A DNA stretch of 64,000 bases from Lamellibrachia columna (Eukaryota; Annelida; Polychaeta; Sabellida; Siboglinidae): the NCBI GenBank assembly GCA_963662155.1, contig OY759266.1, positions 3,450,526-3,514,525 of the forward strand, read 5' to 3'. This document shows positions 63,961 to 64,000 of the stretch, piece by piece. How positions within the stretch are numbered: position 1 is the stretch's first letter; the number at the start of each line of letters is the position of its first letter. The position numbers were made by a program, and so were the translations under genes. Under the pieces are notes generated by a model. It saw only the letters and a list, made by a program, of their open reading frames with translations. It was not told where the DNA came from and did no database searches.

Positions 63961-64000
63961 TTAACCATATTTTTGTAGATCACACTTAACATACAGTTGT

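Larger units (their letters stand above)
62205..64000 (+). other. Caskin 3' UTR and downstream flank
   Basis: AT-rich with no further splice sites. Contains two AATAAA signals, a 92-codon frame at 63202-63480 without recognisable motif, and a short 22-bp repeat near the right end. The extent of the UTR is unknown. Confidence 0.55.

Overview
The window is animal nuclear DNA, most likely from a marine invertebrate. It has long GT-AG introns, tRNA-derived SINEs, LINE debris, an inverted-repeat DNA transposon and a very heavy minisatellite load. I cannot name the phylum. There is no bacterial, viral or organellar gene content.

The one gene I can reconstruct with confidence is a caskin homologue (family of vertebrate CASKIN1/CASKIN2 and fly Ckn), a synaptic and signalling scaffold read on the + strand. 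Twelve exons between 14632 and 62204 join with perfect phase agreement into 1065 codons. They run: SH3 domain (2 exons), Ser/Pro-rich linker (4 exons), SAM1 (2 exons), SAM2 (1 exon plus the start of the next), a 1.7-kb Pro/Ser-rich exon, a short conserved exon, and the C-terminal 'Caskin tail' exon ending at TGA 62202-62204. The ankyrin-repeat exons expected at the N-terminus are not visible and presumably lie left of the window. Two ATG exons in matching phase (5032-5092 and 42453-42593) could start shorter isoforms. The first would lack ankyrin repeats; the second would lack ankyrin repeats and SH3. Failure to splice at 57641 would give an alternative basic C-terminus.

Regions: 1-14.6 kb is upstream or first-intron sequence with a DNA transposon, a candidate minus-strand terminal exon (2059-2217), LINE remains, several arrays and a SINE. 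14.7-22.6 kb is the intron that splits the SH3 domain, holding three large arrays (60, 76 and 20 bp units). 22.6-26.1 kb has three exons. 26.1-46.5 kb is a 20-kb intron with a repeat family, a second inverted-repeat transposon carrying a nested insertion, and the internal ATG exon. 46.5-62.2 kb carries the remaining exons, with a 45-bp array and a 2.7-kb 38-bp array. 62.2-64 kb is 3' UTR or flank with two AATAAA signals.

By my count the larger arrays alone cover roughly 13 kb, about a fifth of the window. The points most worth checking are how the arrays relate to the gene: at four caskin 3' splice sites tandem repeats run to, or within about 20-30 bp of, the acceptor, and at SAM2 the acceptor itself has been copied into the repeat unit. 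Also, one dispersed repeat family has expanded a different internal motif into a minisatellite in different copies.
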